Of a stretch of 64,000 nt of DNA, positions 33,695 through 43,423 are shown piece after piece (the stretch's first letter is position 1; each line of letters starts with the position of its first letter). Source of the DNA: JBMOKT01 sp049323895 (lineage in GTDB: Bacteria > Bacillota > Peptococcia > Peptococcales > BICA1-8); assembly GCA_049323895.1 (NCBI GenBank), contig JBMOKT010000031.1, positions 158,642-222,641 on the forward strand, given 5' to 3'. The position numbers and the translations under genes are program-made. Under the pieces are notes generated by a model. It did no database searches. It was not told where the DNA came from and worked only from the letters and a program-made list of their open reading frames with translations.

Positions 33695-34939
33695 ATGACT
33701 AATTTAGCAAACGATTCTTTGTCGCATGATAACTTCAAACCAAGTTTATCTGATTTTTTTCATGCTCAAAGAGATTTGAAAGAAGTTATTCAAAATACGA
33801 ATCTCATCTATAGTAAATTTTTTAGTAACGAATATGAAAATAAGATTTATATTAAACCAGAAAATCTTCAAACCACTGGAGCATTTAAAATAAGGGGTGC
33901 TTATTTTAAACTTAAGAAACTAACAGCTTATGATCAAGCTAAAGGGTTAATTGCATCTTCTGCAGGCAATCATGCTCAGGGAGTTGCTTATGCTGCACAC
34001 AAACTAGGTATTTCAGCAACAATAGTTATGCCAAAGACAACTCCTTTAATAAAAGTAGAAGCTACCAAAAAATATGGAGCTACTGTACTGTTATATGGCG
34101 ATTGTTACGATGACGCTTTTGATAAAGCCCGTAGTTTAGAGGAGGAAAAAGGCTATACCTTTGTTCATCCCTTTAATGATTTTGACATAATCACCGGGCA
34201 GGGTACAATTGCTTTAGAGATTATTCAACAACTGGATGATGTAGATTACATAATTGTACCTATTGGAGGGGGAGGTCTAATTAGCGGCATTGCCTTGGCT
34301 GCTAAAATGCTAAAGCCTGGGATAAAAATTATCGGTGTAGAACCTGATGGTGCTAATTCAATGAAAGCCTCTTTAGAGATGAATAAGATAATAAACCTTG
34401 ATAAGGTAACTACAATTGCTGAAGGGGTAGCAGTAAAAAAACCTGGTGATATAACCTTTCCCTTAATTAAGGATTATGTAGATGATATAATTACAGTTTC
34501 CGACTTTGAAGTAATGGAGGCGTTCTTATTACTTTTAGAAAAAGAAAAACTTATTGGTGAGAACGCAGGAGTATTATCTTTGGCAGCCCTAAAAAAGCTT
34601 AAAGCAGTTAACAAAAATATTGCCTGCATAGTCAGCGGGGGCAACATAGATGTTCTGACTATTTCTTCAATGATTAGCCGGGGACTTGTTTCACGCGGAA
34701 GGATTTTTTGTTTTTCGGTGGAATTGCCCGATATTCCTGGTCAGCTTTTAAATATTTCTGAAGTACTGGCAAAAATGAATGCTAATGTAATAAAACTTGA
34801 ACATAACCAATTTAAGACCTTAGATAGGTTTATGCAGGTTCAGTTGGAAGTTACCGTAGAAACAAACGGTCATAAACATGTCCAGGAAATAATTAGTGAA
34901 CTAAATAAGGCAGGATATAATGTAATCAAAGTAGTTTAA
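33695..34939 (+). CDS. ilvA: Threonine ammonia-lyase (threonine dehydratase)
   Basis: It deaminates L-threonine to 2-oxobutanoate. The PLP lysine lies in TGAFKIRGA, the phosphate loop is PIGGGGLISG and the cofactor-stacking SSAGNHAQG is present. The last 80 residues form an ACT domain (FSVELPDIPGQLLNISEVL). This matches the 400-residue TdcB-like form with one ACT domain rather than the long biosynthetic form. AGGAGG precedes the ATG. A serine or threonine catabolic role or isoleucine supply are both possible. It stands alone. Confidence 0.9.
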   Translation: MTNLANDSLSHDNFKPSLSDFFHAQRDLKEVIQNTNLIYSKFFSNEYENKIYIKPENLQTTGAFKIRGAYFKLKKLTAYDQAKGLIASSAGNHAQGVAYAAHKLGISATIVMPKTTPLIKVEATKKYGATVLLYGDCYDDAFDKARSLEEEKGYTFVHPFNDFDIITGQGTIALEIIQQLDDVDYIIVPIGGGGLISGIALAAKMLKPGIKIIGVEPDGANSMKASLEMNKIINLDKVTTIAEGVAVKKPGDITFPLIKDYVDDIITVSDFEVMEAFLLLLEKEKLIGENAGVLSLAALKKLKAVNKNIACIVSGGNIDVLTISSMISRGLVSRGRIFCFSVELPDIPGQLLNISEVLAKMNANVIKLEHNQFKTLDRFMQVQLEVTVETNGHKHVQEIISELNKAGYNVIKVV

Positions 34940-34950
34940 ATTAAATATTT

Positions 34951-34990
34951 GACAACCCAAAACATTATGTTAGGGTTGTTTTATTTTATC
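34951..34990 (+). terminator. Terminator after threonine dehydratase
   Basis: The stem ACAACCC/GGGTTGT is followed by a T-rich tail. Confidence 0.75.
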
Positions 34991-35127
34991 TTAAGTAATT
35001 TACATTTTTAACCTTATATTCTACTTTTTTCTTGATTGGGGAGGAAATTATAATTTTAAGTCGAAGAATAGAGTTATAATTTCTGAAACTAACTTCTTTG
35101 TTACGTTTTTAGGTGGTTTTGATTAAA

Positions 35128-35334
35128 TTGAACAAAAAGACAATTCTTGTTATCAGCAACATTTTCTTTGGGCTGACAATAGCTGTATCTTTTGTAGTAA
35201 GTAGCAAAATATATTTTTTATACAAAAAGCTTCCTGTCGGTGTCTGTCCAGTTGAAAATTATAAGCCATGGATTTACGGGACTATTGTTTTAGCCATTAT
35301 TACCCTCATCACATCTTTTTTAGCGGAGAGATAG
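35128..35334 (+). CDS. Small membrane protein, unknown
   Basis: A 68-residue protein with two hydrophobic helices (ILVISNIFFGLTIAVSFVV, and about 46-64) separated by a short loop with one Cys. The start is uncertain: TTG at 35128 has AGGTGG 11 bases upstream, while GTG at 35113 and TTG at 35119 lie inside or too close to that site. A terminator follows. No family was recognised. Confidence 0.5.
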   Translation: MNKKTILVISNIFFGLTIAVSFVVSSKIYFLYKKLPVGVCPVENYKPWIYGTIVLAIITLITSFLAER

Positions 35335-35353
35335 AAATAAGAAAGGGAACTCT

Positions 35354-35389
35354 AAGCCACGGGACCTTGTAGCCAGTGGCTTCTTTTTT
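35354..35389 (+). terminator. Intrinsic terminator
   Basis: The stem AAGCCAC/GTGGCTT has a 15-base loop and is followed by C and six T. Confidence 0.75.
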
Positions 35390-35475
35390 CGATTATCTCC
35401 CTGTAAATCAATGTATTAATTTTGGTAAAAGCGGAATAATATTATGGAACTAATTGTAAAAAGGGAGGAAAAGTA

Positions 35476-37389
35476 ATGACAAAACAGGTTCCCCACAGGG
35501 TTGGTGGACGTATCAGTTACCATGATTCAGTGCAGGAGATGTATGAAAAAAGACTAGTTCCTGACGGAATGAGTAATGTTTTTGACCGTTTTGACCCCCA
35601 GGACAAAATACGGTGCAATTTTTGTGAAGCAGGTGTGAGCTGTCAGCTTTGCAGTAATGGTCCCTGCCGGATATCGGACAAGGCTGGCGCTAATTTAGGG
35701 GTTTGTGGTATTACTGCAGATGCTATGGCTATGAGGGATATGCTCTTAAGGAATGTTATGGGTACTTCTACATATACCCATCATGCTTTTGAGGCCTTTA
35801 GTACCTTAAAATCAACAGCTGAGGGTAAAACACCTTTTAAGATTACAGACAAAGAAAAACTATATTACATGTGTGAAAAATTAGACTTAATTACTTCCGG
35901 CGTACCCAGTGAAGATGCAAAGTTATTAGCCGACTTTTTTATTAATGAACTTTCCCATGATTATAGGGAGCCAAGCAAGGTAATTAATGCTTTTGCTCCT
36001 AAAGAACGACAAAAAGTTTGGCAGGATTTAGCTATTTTCCCCGCTGGTGTATTACATGAGATTAAGGATGCCACAGCCAGCTGCCTTACTAATGTAGATG
36101 GGGATTTTATATCACTGGCCAGAAAGGCTCTAAGGCTGGGTATAGCATGTATTTACGGTGCCCAGCTTCCTTTGGAAATGTGTCAGGATATACTTTTTGG
36201 TACTCCCATGCCCCATGAAGTCGACATGGATTTAGGTGTTTTAGACCCTGAGTATATAAATATTGTCTTTAACGGTCATGAACCATGGATGGGTATTGCA
36301 ACAATTTATGAAGCTAAAAAACCGGAATGGCAGCAGAAAGCAAAACAGATTGGGGCTAAAGGAATCCGTGTTATTGGCTCCATTGAGACAGGTCAAGAAA
36401 TTTTGCAGCGTTTTGAAATGGATGATGTTTTTGTGGGCCATATCGGCAATTGGCTTGCCATTGAGCCCATGTTGGCAACAGGAGCTGTCGATGTGTTTGC
36501 CATGGATGAGAACTGTTCACCACCATATATTGCACCATATGCAGAGAAATATAAGGTTACCTTGGTTTCAGTAAATGATTTGGTCCGTATTCCCTTAGTT
36601 GATAAAAACCTTGATTATAAGCCTCCCGAGGCGGAGGAGATGGCAAAGAAACTTATTGAATGGGGACTTGCCAACTTTACAGTAAGAAAAGAAAATATTA
36701 AGCCCTATGTTCCCCAAAAGAAGACTAAAGCAATCGCGGGTTTCTCTACAGAAGCTGTTTTAAAAGCTCTGGGAGGATCTCTTGATCCTTTTCTGGATGT
36801 AATTAAGGCAGGGAAAATTAAAGGTGTCGTGGCCATTGTCAACTGTTCTACGTTAAAGAATGGACCACAGGATTGGATGACGGTAAATCTTGCCAAAGAG
36901 TTGATTAAAAGGGATATTTTGGTTATAGCAGGAGGCTGTGGATGCCACGGATTGGAAGTTGCAGGCATGTGCAATCTAGATGCAATAAAGGATGCCGGTA
37001 ATGGTTTAAAAGAAGTTTGTGAAGGATTAGGAATTCCTCCTGTTTTACCCTTTGGTACCTGTACCGATACAGGTAGAATATCCATGCTGGTTACCGCAAT
37101 TGCAGATGCATTAGGAGTAGACCCATCCAAATTGCCTGTGGCAGTCAGCGCTCCGGAATGGATGGAGCAAAAGGCGACAATTGACGGTCTTTTTGCTTTA
37201 GCATACGGTTTATATACCCATTTATCACCCATTCCGCCGGTGACAGGAGGGGCTGAGCTAGCTAAATTGCTGACAGAGGATTTAGAAGGTCTAACAGGTG
37301 GTAAAGTAGCATTAGGGGATGACCCCGCTAAAGTAGCGGAAGGTATTGAAGAACATATAAATAAAAAGCGTAGGGAACTAGGTATATAA
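35476..37389 (+). CDS. cooS: CooS-family (anaerobic CO dehydrogenase) protein with altered metal sites
   Basis: A full-length homologue (637 aa) of the nickel-iron CO dehydrogenase catalytic subunit. B-cluster cysteines are kept (C56, C59, C64, C77). At the C-cluster, His268 (NGHEP), C347, C457, C488 and C529 align with known ligands, and Lys566 is kept. But the canonical GICCTGNE segment reads GSIETGQE here (residues 301-308), so the ligand Cys equivalent to C295 of C. hydrogenoformans CODH-II is missing. The D-cluster pair is also changed, with C47 plus an extra C50, and Ser55 where Cys is expected. GCNN is NCST and GSCVDN is GTCTDT. No cooF, cooC or acetyl-CoA synthase gene is adjacent. 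CO oxidation cannot be assumed. Confidence 0.85.
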   Translation: MTKQVPHRVGGRISYHDSVQEMYEKRLVPDGMSNVFDRFDPQDKIRCNFCEAGVSCQLCSNGPCRISDKAGANLGVCGITADAMAMRDMLLRNVMGTSTYTHHAFEAFSTLKSTAEGKTPFKITDKEKLYYMCEKLDLITSGVPSEDAKLLADFFINELSHDYREPSKVINAFAPKERQKVWQDLAIFPAGVLHEIKDATASCLTNVDGDFISLARKALRLGIACIYGAQLPLEMCQDILFGTPMPHEVDMDLGVLDPEYINIVFNGHEPWMGIATIYEAKKPEWQQKAKQIGAKGIRVIGSIETGQEILQRFEMDDVFVGHIGNWLAIEPMLATGAVDVFAMDENCSPPYIAPYAEKYKVTLVSVNDLVRIPLVDKNLDYKPPEAEEMAKKLIEWGLANFTVRKENIKPYVPQKKTKAIAGFSTEAVLKALGGSLDPFLDVIKAGKIKGVVAIVNCSTLKNGPQDWMTVNLAKELIKRDILVIAGGCGCHGLEVAGMCNLDAIKDAGNGLKEVCEGLGIPPVLPFGTCTDTGRISMLVTAIADALGVDPSKLPVAVSAPEWMEQKATIDGLFALAYGLYTHLSPIPPVTGGAELAKLLTEDLEGLTGGKVALGDDPAKVAEGIEEHINKKRRELGI

Positions 37390-37396
37390 AATGAAG

Positions 37397-37425
37397 GACA
37401 GTGGAGAAATCTGCTGTCTTTTTCT
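37397..37425 (+). terminator. Terminator after the cooS-like gene
   Basis: The stem GACAG/CTGTC has a 12-base loop and is followed by five T. The rest of the gap to 37656 holds no recognised feature. Confidence 0.6.
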
Positions 37426-37656
37426 AATGCTAGACATCTCCTTAATTAGTTTATAGTTTAAACAAGTAAATATTTGGTAGTATATCTAAGTATCTGTAAG
37501 TTATTTACCGTATAAAGAAGTTAATTTTCTCTGGCAGGTGTATATGCATCATATTTCCCAATTCTGGTAAATTACAGACAAATCTCTGTTTGACATAAAG
37601 TTGTCGGCTAGTATATGCTTTTAATATAAAGTAAGAAATTAGGAATAGGTGATGCA

Positions 37657-39276
37657 ATGGGACAAATAAATGGCGGAAAGATAGTAGTAGATACTCTAGA
37701 AAGCCTAAATGTTGAAAGTATTTTTGGGATTCCAGGGATACATAATCTAGATATTTATGATGCCCTTATAAATAGCAAGATTAAACACGTAACAGCTCGT
37801 CATGAGCAAGGTGCCGGTTATATGGCGGATGGCTATGCCAGAATTACCGGCAAACCTGGCATAGCCTTAGTTATTACAGGACCTGGGTTAACTAATATTA
37901 TCACCCCTATGGGGCAAGCTTTTCATGATTCCATTCCCATGGTTGTTATCTCCAGCCAAGTACCTACCTGGGCTTTAGATCAAAGAGTTGGATTTTTACA
38001 TGAACTGAAAAACTCCACTATACTGACTAAATCTGTTGCCAAGGACAGCCGAATGGTTTCCAAGGTTGGAGATATCGGGATATATTTAAAAGAGGCATAT
38101 TATCTTTCCCTTTCCGGTCGTCCTGGACCAGTTCATGTAGAGATACCCATGGATATCCTAAGGGATGCTGCTGAGGAAAGCTATGCTAATAAAGAAAATA
38201 GGACACCCTCTTTCTCTAAGATAATCAATATTGATCCTAGATTATTGGAATTATCCATAAACAAAATAAATAAATCAAGCAAACCGGTTATTATAGTAGG
38301 CGGAGGCGGGTGTAAAGCCCATATGCAAATTAAACAACTAGCCGAAAGGATAAATGGTGCAGTTGTTCAAACTTGTGCTGGAAAGGGAGTAGTAGATGAA
38401 GAACATCCATTATGTTTAGGCACCAGAATTCATTTTCAGGCTGTTCGTCAATTCTTAAAAACGGCAGATTTAGTAATAGCTGTGGGCACGGAACTTTCTC
38501 CAACTGATTTATGGGAAGTACCATTGCAGCTAGACGGAGAGATGATACAAATAGATGTTGATGCTGCTAATTTTAATCGTAATTTCCGTGCTCACATAGG
38601 ACTTAAAGGCGATGCAGAGAGAATTCTTAATTTACTATTAACTTCAGTTTCCAAGAAAAAGCGCAATAATGCCCGTGAAGAGGAACTCAAAGAGATAATT
38701 GAGTTAACCCAAACCGAACTATCGGAAACAACAGGTATTTCAGAAGGTTTAGAACATATTTCTTCTATGCTCAGTGAAGTTCGTAAATTTCTTCCCCATG
38801 ATGGTATAATTTTCACAGATATGACCACTCCTGCCTATATTGCTCTTAGCTCTTACTCGTGCAACCAACCTAAAACCTTTATACATCCTGTAGGTTTTGG
38901 AACGTTGGGATATGCTTTGCCTGCGGCAATAGGGGCAAAAATTACTAAGAGGGATAAAAAAATATGTGTCCTGGTCGGCGACGGAGGATTTCAATTTACT
39001 TGTCAGGAGTTAGCCGTTGCCTGTCAAGAAAAATTAACTTTACCCATCATCATCTGGAATGATAACGGCTTTGGCGAAATAAGGCGGCATCAGGAACGGC
39101 GCCACCCTGGGCAAAGGATAGCTGTGGATCACCTTAATCCCGACTTCATAAAACTTGCTGAAGCATATGGGATTAAAGGAACACGAGTTAATACCCCTTC
39201 AGAACTAGCTAATGCCCTTAGGGAAGCATTTCTGCAGCAACATCCGGTCATAATTGAAGTAAGGTGCGGAAGGTGA
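37657..39276 (+). CDS. Thiamine-diphosphate-dependent 2-oxo acid decarboxylase (acetolactate synthase-like)
   Basis: A 539-residue three-domain ThDP enzyme. The activating Glu lies in ARHEQGAGYMADGYAR. The central domain has VGGGGCKAH, and the ThDP/magnesium motif is GDGGFQFTCQEL followed by WNDNGFGEI. Overall it resembles the AruI-type 2-ketoarginine decarboxylase branch of the acetolactate synthase family (recognition from memory; substrate not certain). The aminotransferase gene that starts 8 bases after its stop could supply the 2-oxo acid. No acetolactate synthase small subunit is present, which argues against branched-chain synthesis. Confidence 0.78.
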   Translation: MGQINGGKIVVDTLESLNVESIFGIPGIHNLDIYDALINSKIKHVTARHEQGAGYMADGYARITGKPGIALVITGPGLTNIITPMGQAFHDSIPMVVISSQVPTWALDQRVGFLHELKNSTILTKSVAKDSRMVSKVGDIGIYLKEAYYLSLSGRPGPVHVEIPMDILRDAAEESYANKENRTPSFSKIINIDPRLLELSINKINKSSKPVIIVGGGGCKAHMQIKQLAERINGAVVQTCAGKGVVDEEHPLCLGTRIHFQAVRQFLKTADLVIAVGTELSPTDLWEVPLQLDGEMIQIDVDAANFNRNFRAHIGLKGDAERILNLLLTSVSKKKRNNAREEELKEIIELTQTELSETTGISEGLEHISSMLSEVRKFLPHDGIIFTDMTTPAYIALSSYSCNQPKTFIHPVGFGTLGYALPAAIGAKITKRDKKICVLVGDGGFQFTCQELAVACQEKLTLPIIIWNDNGFGEIRRHQERRHPGQRIAVDHLNPDFIKLAEAYGIKGTRVNTPSELANALREAFLQQHPVIIEVRCGR

Positions 39277-39284
39277 GTGAGACT

Positions 39285-40409
39285 GTGGAGATAATTGGAT
39301 TAAGGCGGGGGGTAAGGGATGTTTTACCTTATGTTCCCGGAAAAACCATAGAGGAAGTCAAAAGGGAGTTAGGTTTGACTGATGTCATAAAATTAGGCTC
39401 TAATGAAAACCCATATGCTCCTTTTAATAATTCCTTTACGGCTATGCGAAATGAGCTTAAAGCTTTAAATTGTTATCCTGATGTAACTTTCAAGGAAATT
39501 AAACGGCTTCTTGCCGAACGATTTAACCTAACATCAGAAAACTTTGCCATATCCCATGGTGCCGAAGGAATGCTGCAGACACTGGGGAAGTGCTTTTTGG
39601 AAAATGAAGACGAAGTCATTATACCTAAGGTTACCTATAGCCTATATCATGAAATTTCAAAGTTAATGGGTGCCAAGGTTATCGAGACATCACTAACAAA
39701 TAAACTAGTAATTAATATCAATTCTATAATGGATGCCCTCACGGAAAAAACTAAACTGGTCTGGCTGTGTAATCCTAATAACCCCACCGGGACTATTTTC
39801 CCCAAGGAAGACTTGGAATACCTTCTGGGAAATTTACCTCGAAGTACATGGGTGGTTTTAGATGAGGCATATGCAGAATTTGCAGAAAAGAATAAGTTGC
39901 CTGATACAGTTGATTTTATCAAAAACAACAAAAAAATAATTATGGTTAGGACCTTTTCTAAAGCATTCGGATTGGCGGGAGCTAGAATTGGTTATGCCAT
40001 GGCCAGTCCAAAAATGATAAACATCATCGATACAGTAAGTGAGCCTTTTAATGCTAACAGGGTAGGATTAGCAGGTGCTACTGCCGCCCTTAAGTATGAC
40101 CGGAAACAATACCTGCAGTCATTAGAAACAATAATTTCCGACAGGAAAAGGTTGGAAGAGGCACTGCAAAAAATGGGCTGTGGGGTAGTTGCTTCTCACA
40201 CTAACTTTGTTTATTTTTATACGCCCCTAAAAAGCACGACATTAACTGAAATTTTGCTGCAAAACGGTGTAATTGTCAGACCATGTAATGGCTGGGGTTT
40301 AGAAAATGGTATACGAGTTACTGTCGGGACAACAGAAGAATGCAATAAATTTTTGGCAACTTTAAAAAATATTTTAGCAGATTACTGTGGATTAACTGAA
40401 GATAGTTAA
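39285..40409 (+). CDS. Class I/II aminotransferase, HisC-like
   Basis: A 374-residue PLP enzyme resembling histidinol-phosphate aminotransferase. It has the opening RRGVRDVLPYVPGK, the KLGSNENPYAP motif, NPNNPTGT, DEAYAEF, the PLP lysine in TFSKAFGLAGARIGY, and the C-terminal IRVTVGT. The start is taken as GTG at 39285, with AAGGTGAG upstream; earlier in-frame GTG codons at 39264 and 39273 overlap the previous gene. No other his genes are near. Paired with the ThDP decarboxylase it may transaminate an amino acid such as arginine or an aromatic one (inference). Confidence 0.8.
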   Translation: MEIIGLRRGVRDVLPYVPGKTIEEVKRELGLTDVIKLGSNENPYAPFNNSFTAMRNELKALNCYPDVTFKEIKRLLAERFNLTSENFAISHGAEGMLQTLGKCFLENEDEVIIPKVTYSLYHEISKLMGAKVIETSLTNKLVININSIMDALTEKTKLVWLCNPNNPTGTIFPKEDLEYLLGNLPRSTWVVLDEAYAEFAEKNKLPDTVDFIKNNKKIIMVRTFSKAFGLAGARIGYAMASPKMINIIDTVSEPFNANRVGLAGATAALKYDRKQYLQSLETIISDRKRLEEALQKMGCGVVASHTNFVYFYTPLKSTTLTEILLQNGVIVRPCNGWGLENGIRVTVGTTEECNKFLATLKNILADYCGLTEDS

Positions 40410-40447
40410 ATGCACATGCAATAAATTCGAAAAAAGGGGGGTAGGAA

Positions 40448-41569
40448 ATGGTAATATTTGAAAATGTCACAAAGGTTTATGATGATGGAACAGTCGCGGT
40501 AGATAATCTTAGCCTAAAAATAGAGCAGGGGGAATTTATTGTTTTAATAGGACCAAGTGGATGCGGCAAAACTACTACTTTGAAAATGATTAACAGGCTG
40601 GAGGAATGTACAACCGGGAATATTTACATTGATGGCAAGGATATTACCTCAATTGATGTTGTCAGTTTGCGCAGAGGGATTGGTTATGTAATACAGCAGA
40701 TAGGACTTATGCCCCATATGTCAGTGGCTGAAAACATTGGTATTGTCCCCAGACTGCATAAATGGGAGAAGGATAGGATAAACAAAAGGGTTAATGAGTT
40801 GCTTGAAATGGCTGGTCTTAATCCAATTCAATATAAGAATCGCCTTCCGGATCAATTGAGCGGTGGACAGCAGCAGCGTATTGGGGTATTAAGAGCCTTA
40901 GCAGTAGAGCCCCGAGTGGTTTTAATGGATGAACCATTTGGAGCCTTGGATCCAATTAGTAGGGACAGGTTGCAAAACGAACTGTTGGAACTGCAAAGGA
41001 AATTAAAGAAAACAATTATCTTTGTTACCCATGACATCGATGAGGCTTTAAAGCTGGCTGACCGTATTGTAGTTATGAGGCAGGGGAAGGTTGAACAAAT
41101 AGGTACTCCCCATGAACTGCAAAACACTCCTGCAAATGATTTTGTTAAGGCATTTATAGGGGAGGATAGATTATCCCAAATATCACCCGAGGCCCCCGTA
41201 GATATTATCCTGGAGGAAGCAGGTCTAAAGGTTCTTCCTGATATAAAAGCCGCGCAGGTTTTAAGTGATTTAGAGGATATCGGGCGGGAGTCGGCTCAAG
41301 TTGTAGATAAAAAAGGGAAATGGCTTGGAATGGCTGTTTTACCAGACTTAAAAAAAGTTTCTAGGGCAGGAGGGAATGTTAAAGAGGCAATAAGGCTGGA
41401 ACGTAAACTGTATATAGAAGAAGCTACCCTTAGGGATGCTGCTGAAATGCTTGCCGATAGGAATTTGCCTGTCCCAATAATTGACATCAAACATAATTTC
41501 TTAGGTGTGATTACCCATAATGGCATTGCCAGGCTAACCATCAGCAGGCTGACAAGAAAAACAGGTTAA
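40448..41569 (+). CDS. opuCA: Glycine betaine/choline ABC transporter ATP-binding protein
   Basis: An ABC ATPase of the OpuC/ProV group, 373 aa. It has Walker A GPSGCGKT, signature LSGGQQQRIGV, Walker B VVLMDEPFGALD and the H-loop VTHDIDEAL. The C-terminal 120 residues contain a pair of CBS-type segments (VKEAIRLERKLYIEEATLRDAAEML and then FLGVITHNGI), which in this family sense ionic strength. It is the first of three transporter genes. Confidence 0.9.
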   Translation: MVIFENVTKVYDDGTVAVDNLSLKIEQGEFIVLIGPSGCGKTTTLKMINRLEECTTGNIYIDGKDITSIDVVSLRRGIGYVIQQIGLMPHMSVAENIGIVPRLHKWEKDRINKRVNELLEMAGLNPIQYKNRLPDQLSGGQQQRIGVLRALAVEPRVVLMDEPFGALDPISRDRLQNELLELQRKLKKTIIFVTHDIDEALKLADRIVVMRQGKVEQIGTPHELQNTPANDFVKAFIGEDRLSQISPEAPVDIILEEAGLKVLPDIKAAQVLSDLEDIGRESAQVVDKKGKWLGMAVLPDLKKVSRAGGNVKEAIRLERKLYIEEATLRDAAEMLADRNLPVPIIDIKHNFLGVITHNGIARLTISRLTRKTG

Positions 41570-41598
41570 AAGTCTCCGAAAAAAAGGAGTGAATACTA

Positions 41599-42336
41599 AT
41601 GGTCAATGACCCTGGTTTTTTTAATTATCTTGTTAAATTTGTTGCTAAAAACTACGACAGAATTTTACTGCTTACTTGGCAGCATATCTATATCTCCTTA
41701 ATTGCTTTGTTTATTACATTAATAATTTGTGTTCCCTTGGGCATCTATCTGACTAAAAATGAACGGTTGACTCCTTATGCCATTGGTTTGGCAAATATTT
41801 TTGAAACTATTCCCAGTTTAGCTTTGCTGGCATTTTTAATTTTCCCCTTAGGTATTGGTAACAAAAATGCAATTTGTGCCCTGGTATTGTATGCTGCTCT
41901 TCCAGTTTTGCAAAATACATATACCGGTATTAAAAACGTACCACCATCCTTTGTCCAGGCTGCAAGAGGGATGGGCATGACAGAAATGCAGATACTGCTT
42001 AAGGTACAGCTTCCCTTAGCCAGACCGGTTCTTATAGCAGGGATACGTGTAGCAACGGTATGGATTATTGGAACTGCAACCTTGGCTGCTGCCATAGGGG
42101 GAGGAGGTTTGGGCAAACTTATTTTTTCAGGTTTAGCTTCCATGCGTAATGAAGTGGTATTTGCCGGTGCTTTTCCCGCTACAATATTAGCCCTGCTTAC
42201 TGACCAGGGGCTAAAAATACTGCAGGAATATTATAGCCCAAAACGTAGAGCCCAAAGGCTGGCTAGGAAAATGGACAGCTTAGAAAATATAAAAAGAGAG
42301 GAGAGGGAAGAATGTCAAGAGACAGCAGGTATTTAA
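41599..42336 (+). CDS. opuCB: Glycine betaine/choline ABC transporter permease
   Basis: A 245-residue permease with about six helices. The EAA-type loop reads AARGMGMTEMQILLKVQLPLARPVLIAGIR, with the usual Gly. ATLAAAIGGGGLGKLIFSG and the opening LLTWQHIYISLIAL are family-typical. GGAG precedes the ATG. It overlaps the next gene by 25 bases. Confidence 0.9.
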   Translation: MVNDPGFFNYLVKFVAKNYDRILLLTWQHIYISLIALFITLIICVPLGIYLTKNERLTPYAIGLANIFETIPSLALLAFLIFPLGIGNKNAICALVLYAALPVLQNTYTGIKNVPPSFVQAARGMGMTEMQILLKVQLPLARPVLIAGIRVATVWIIGTATLAAAIGGGGLGKLIFSGLASMRNEVVFAGAFPATILALLTDQGLKILQEYYSPKRRAQRLARKMDSLENIKREEREECQETAGI

Positions 42337-43271
42337 TTATTTTAATTATGACTTTAGTACTTATTTTTGGGGTTTTTGGTTGTGGACAAAAGGCTGAACC
42401 ACCCAAGGAAAATGCCCCGCAAAACGCCGAAGAAAACAATGATCCTATGAATTACAAGGGGAAAATTAGTATTGGTGCACAAACTGTAAATGAGTCCATT
42501 ATTTTAGCCCATATTGCTAAACTTTTAGTTGAAGAATATACTGGCTTAGAGGTAGAAACAAGCACTGAATTTGCCGGTTCTTCGGTATTACATCAGGCAA
42601 TGGTGGAAAAAGAATTAGATATTTATCCAACCTGGACAGGTACACAACTAACAGGAATATTACGCTATGAAGGACCCAATTTAAGCAAGGAAGAGTCTTA
42701 TAGAATGGTTAAGGAAGGTTTTGAAGAAAAATTTAAATTTACCTGGGCCAAACCCTTAGGCTTCAATAATACTTATGTAATGACAGTGAGAAGGGATACT
42801 GCTGAAAAACATAACCTTGAAAAAGCATCTGATTTAAAGGAACAAGCTCCCAACTGGGTATTAGGAGGCGATAACAACTTTGATACCCGTCCAGATGCTT
42901 ATCCCGGCTGGGCTGAGGCTTATGGCATTAAATTTAAAGATGTAACACCTATGGAATATTCCCTTATGTACCATGCAATTGCCAATAAACAACTAGATGT
43001 TATTTGTGCCTATTCCACTGACTCTCGTATCAAAAAACTTGATCTAGTAATGCTGGAAGATGATAAAGAGTTTTTCCCGGATTACAGCGCTGCCTATGTA
43101 GTTCGCATGGATACCTTAGAGAAATATCCTAAAGTTTTAGAAATCATTGAAAAAGTAAGCGGTCAAATTGATGAAGAAACAATGGCGGGTCTGAATTATA
43201 TTTTTGATGAAGGCGGTGACCCGGAAGTAATTGCTAAAGATTTTCTAACTGAAAAAGGATTGTTGAAATAA
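42312..43271 (+). CDS. opuCC: Glycine betaine/choline-type substrate-binding lipoprotein
   Basis: A 319-residue solute receptor. The N-terminal helix ends in a lipobox (VFGC, Cys24) followed by an Asn/Glu/Pro linker. The OpuAC-type domain shows KISIGAQTVNESIILAHI, DIYPTWTGTQLT and the later DVICAYSTDSRI and DYSAAYVVR segments. Aromatic residues that cage quaternary amines are present, but their exact placement was not modelled. Lying beside a decarboxylase and aminotransferases, it may import an amine other than betaine. Confidence 0.87.
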   Translation: MSRDSRYLIILIMTLVLIFGVFGCGQKAEPPKENAPQNAEENNDPMNYKGKISIGAQTVNESIILAHIAKLLVEEYTGLEVETSTEFAGSSVLHQAMVEKELDIYPTWTGTQLTGILRYEGPNLSKEESYRMVKEGFEEKFKFTWAKPLGFNNTYVMTVRRDTAEKHNLEKASDLKEQAPNWVLGGDNNFDTRPDAYPGWAEAYGIKFKDVTPMEYSLMYHAIANKQLDVICAYSTDSRIKKLDLVMLEDDKEFFPDYSAAYVVRMDTLEKYPKVLEIIEKVSGQIDEETMAGLNYIFDEGGDPEVIAKDFLTEKGLLK

Positions 43272-43276
43272 ATTGC

Positions 43277-43303
43277 ACAGCCAAGGTCTCTGACCTTGGC
43301 TGT
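43277..43303 (+). terminator. Hairpin after opuCC
   Basis: A perfect 12-bp stem ACAGCCAAGGTC/GACCTTGGCTGT has a 3-base loop. The T run is very short, so termination may be partial. Confidence 0.65.
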
Positions 43304-43308
43304 TTGGT

Positions 43309-43355
43309 ACTTATTCCGCAATCGCCAAAGGCTCGGCGTAAACCGTGTTTTCTAA
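43309..43355 (-). repeat. Partial dispersed hairpin repeat, inverted
   Basis: The core CCAAAGGCTCGGCG and the end CCGTGTTTTCTAA are the reverse complement of the hairpin half of the family. The AT-rich tail is missing. Confidence 0.7.
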
Positions 43356-43423
43356 AATTGAAAAGTGATAAAGGGTATAGTATAATATCATTAATTTTAC
43401 ATTAATGCCATATGGAGGAAATT

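Noticed and set aside
36705..37232. 175-residue minus-strand frame inside the cooS-like gene
   Set aside because: Antisense shadow; the plus-strand protein shows full family conservation.
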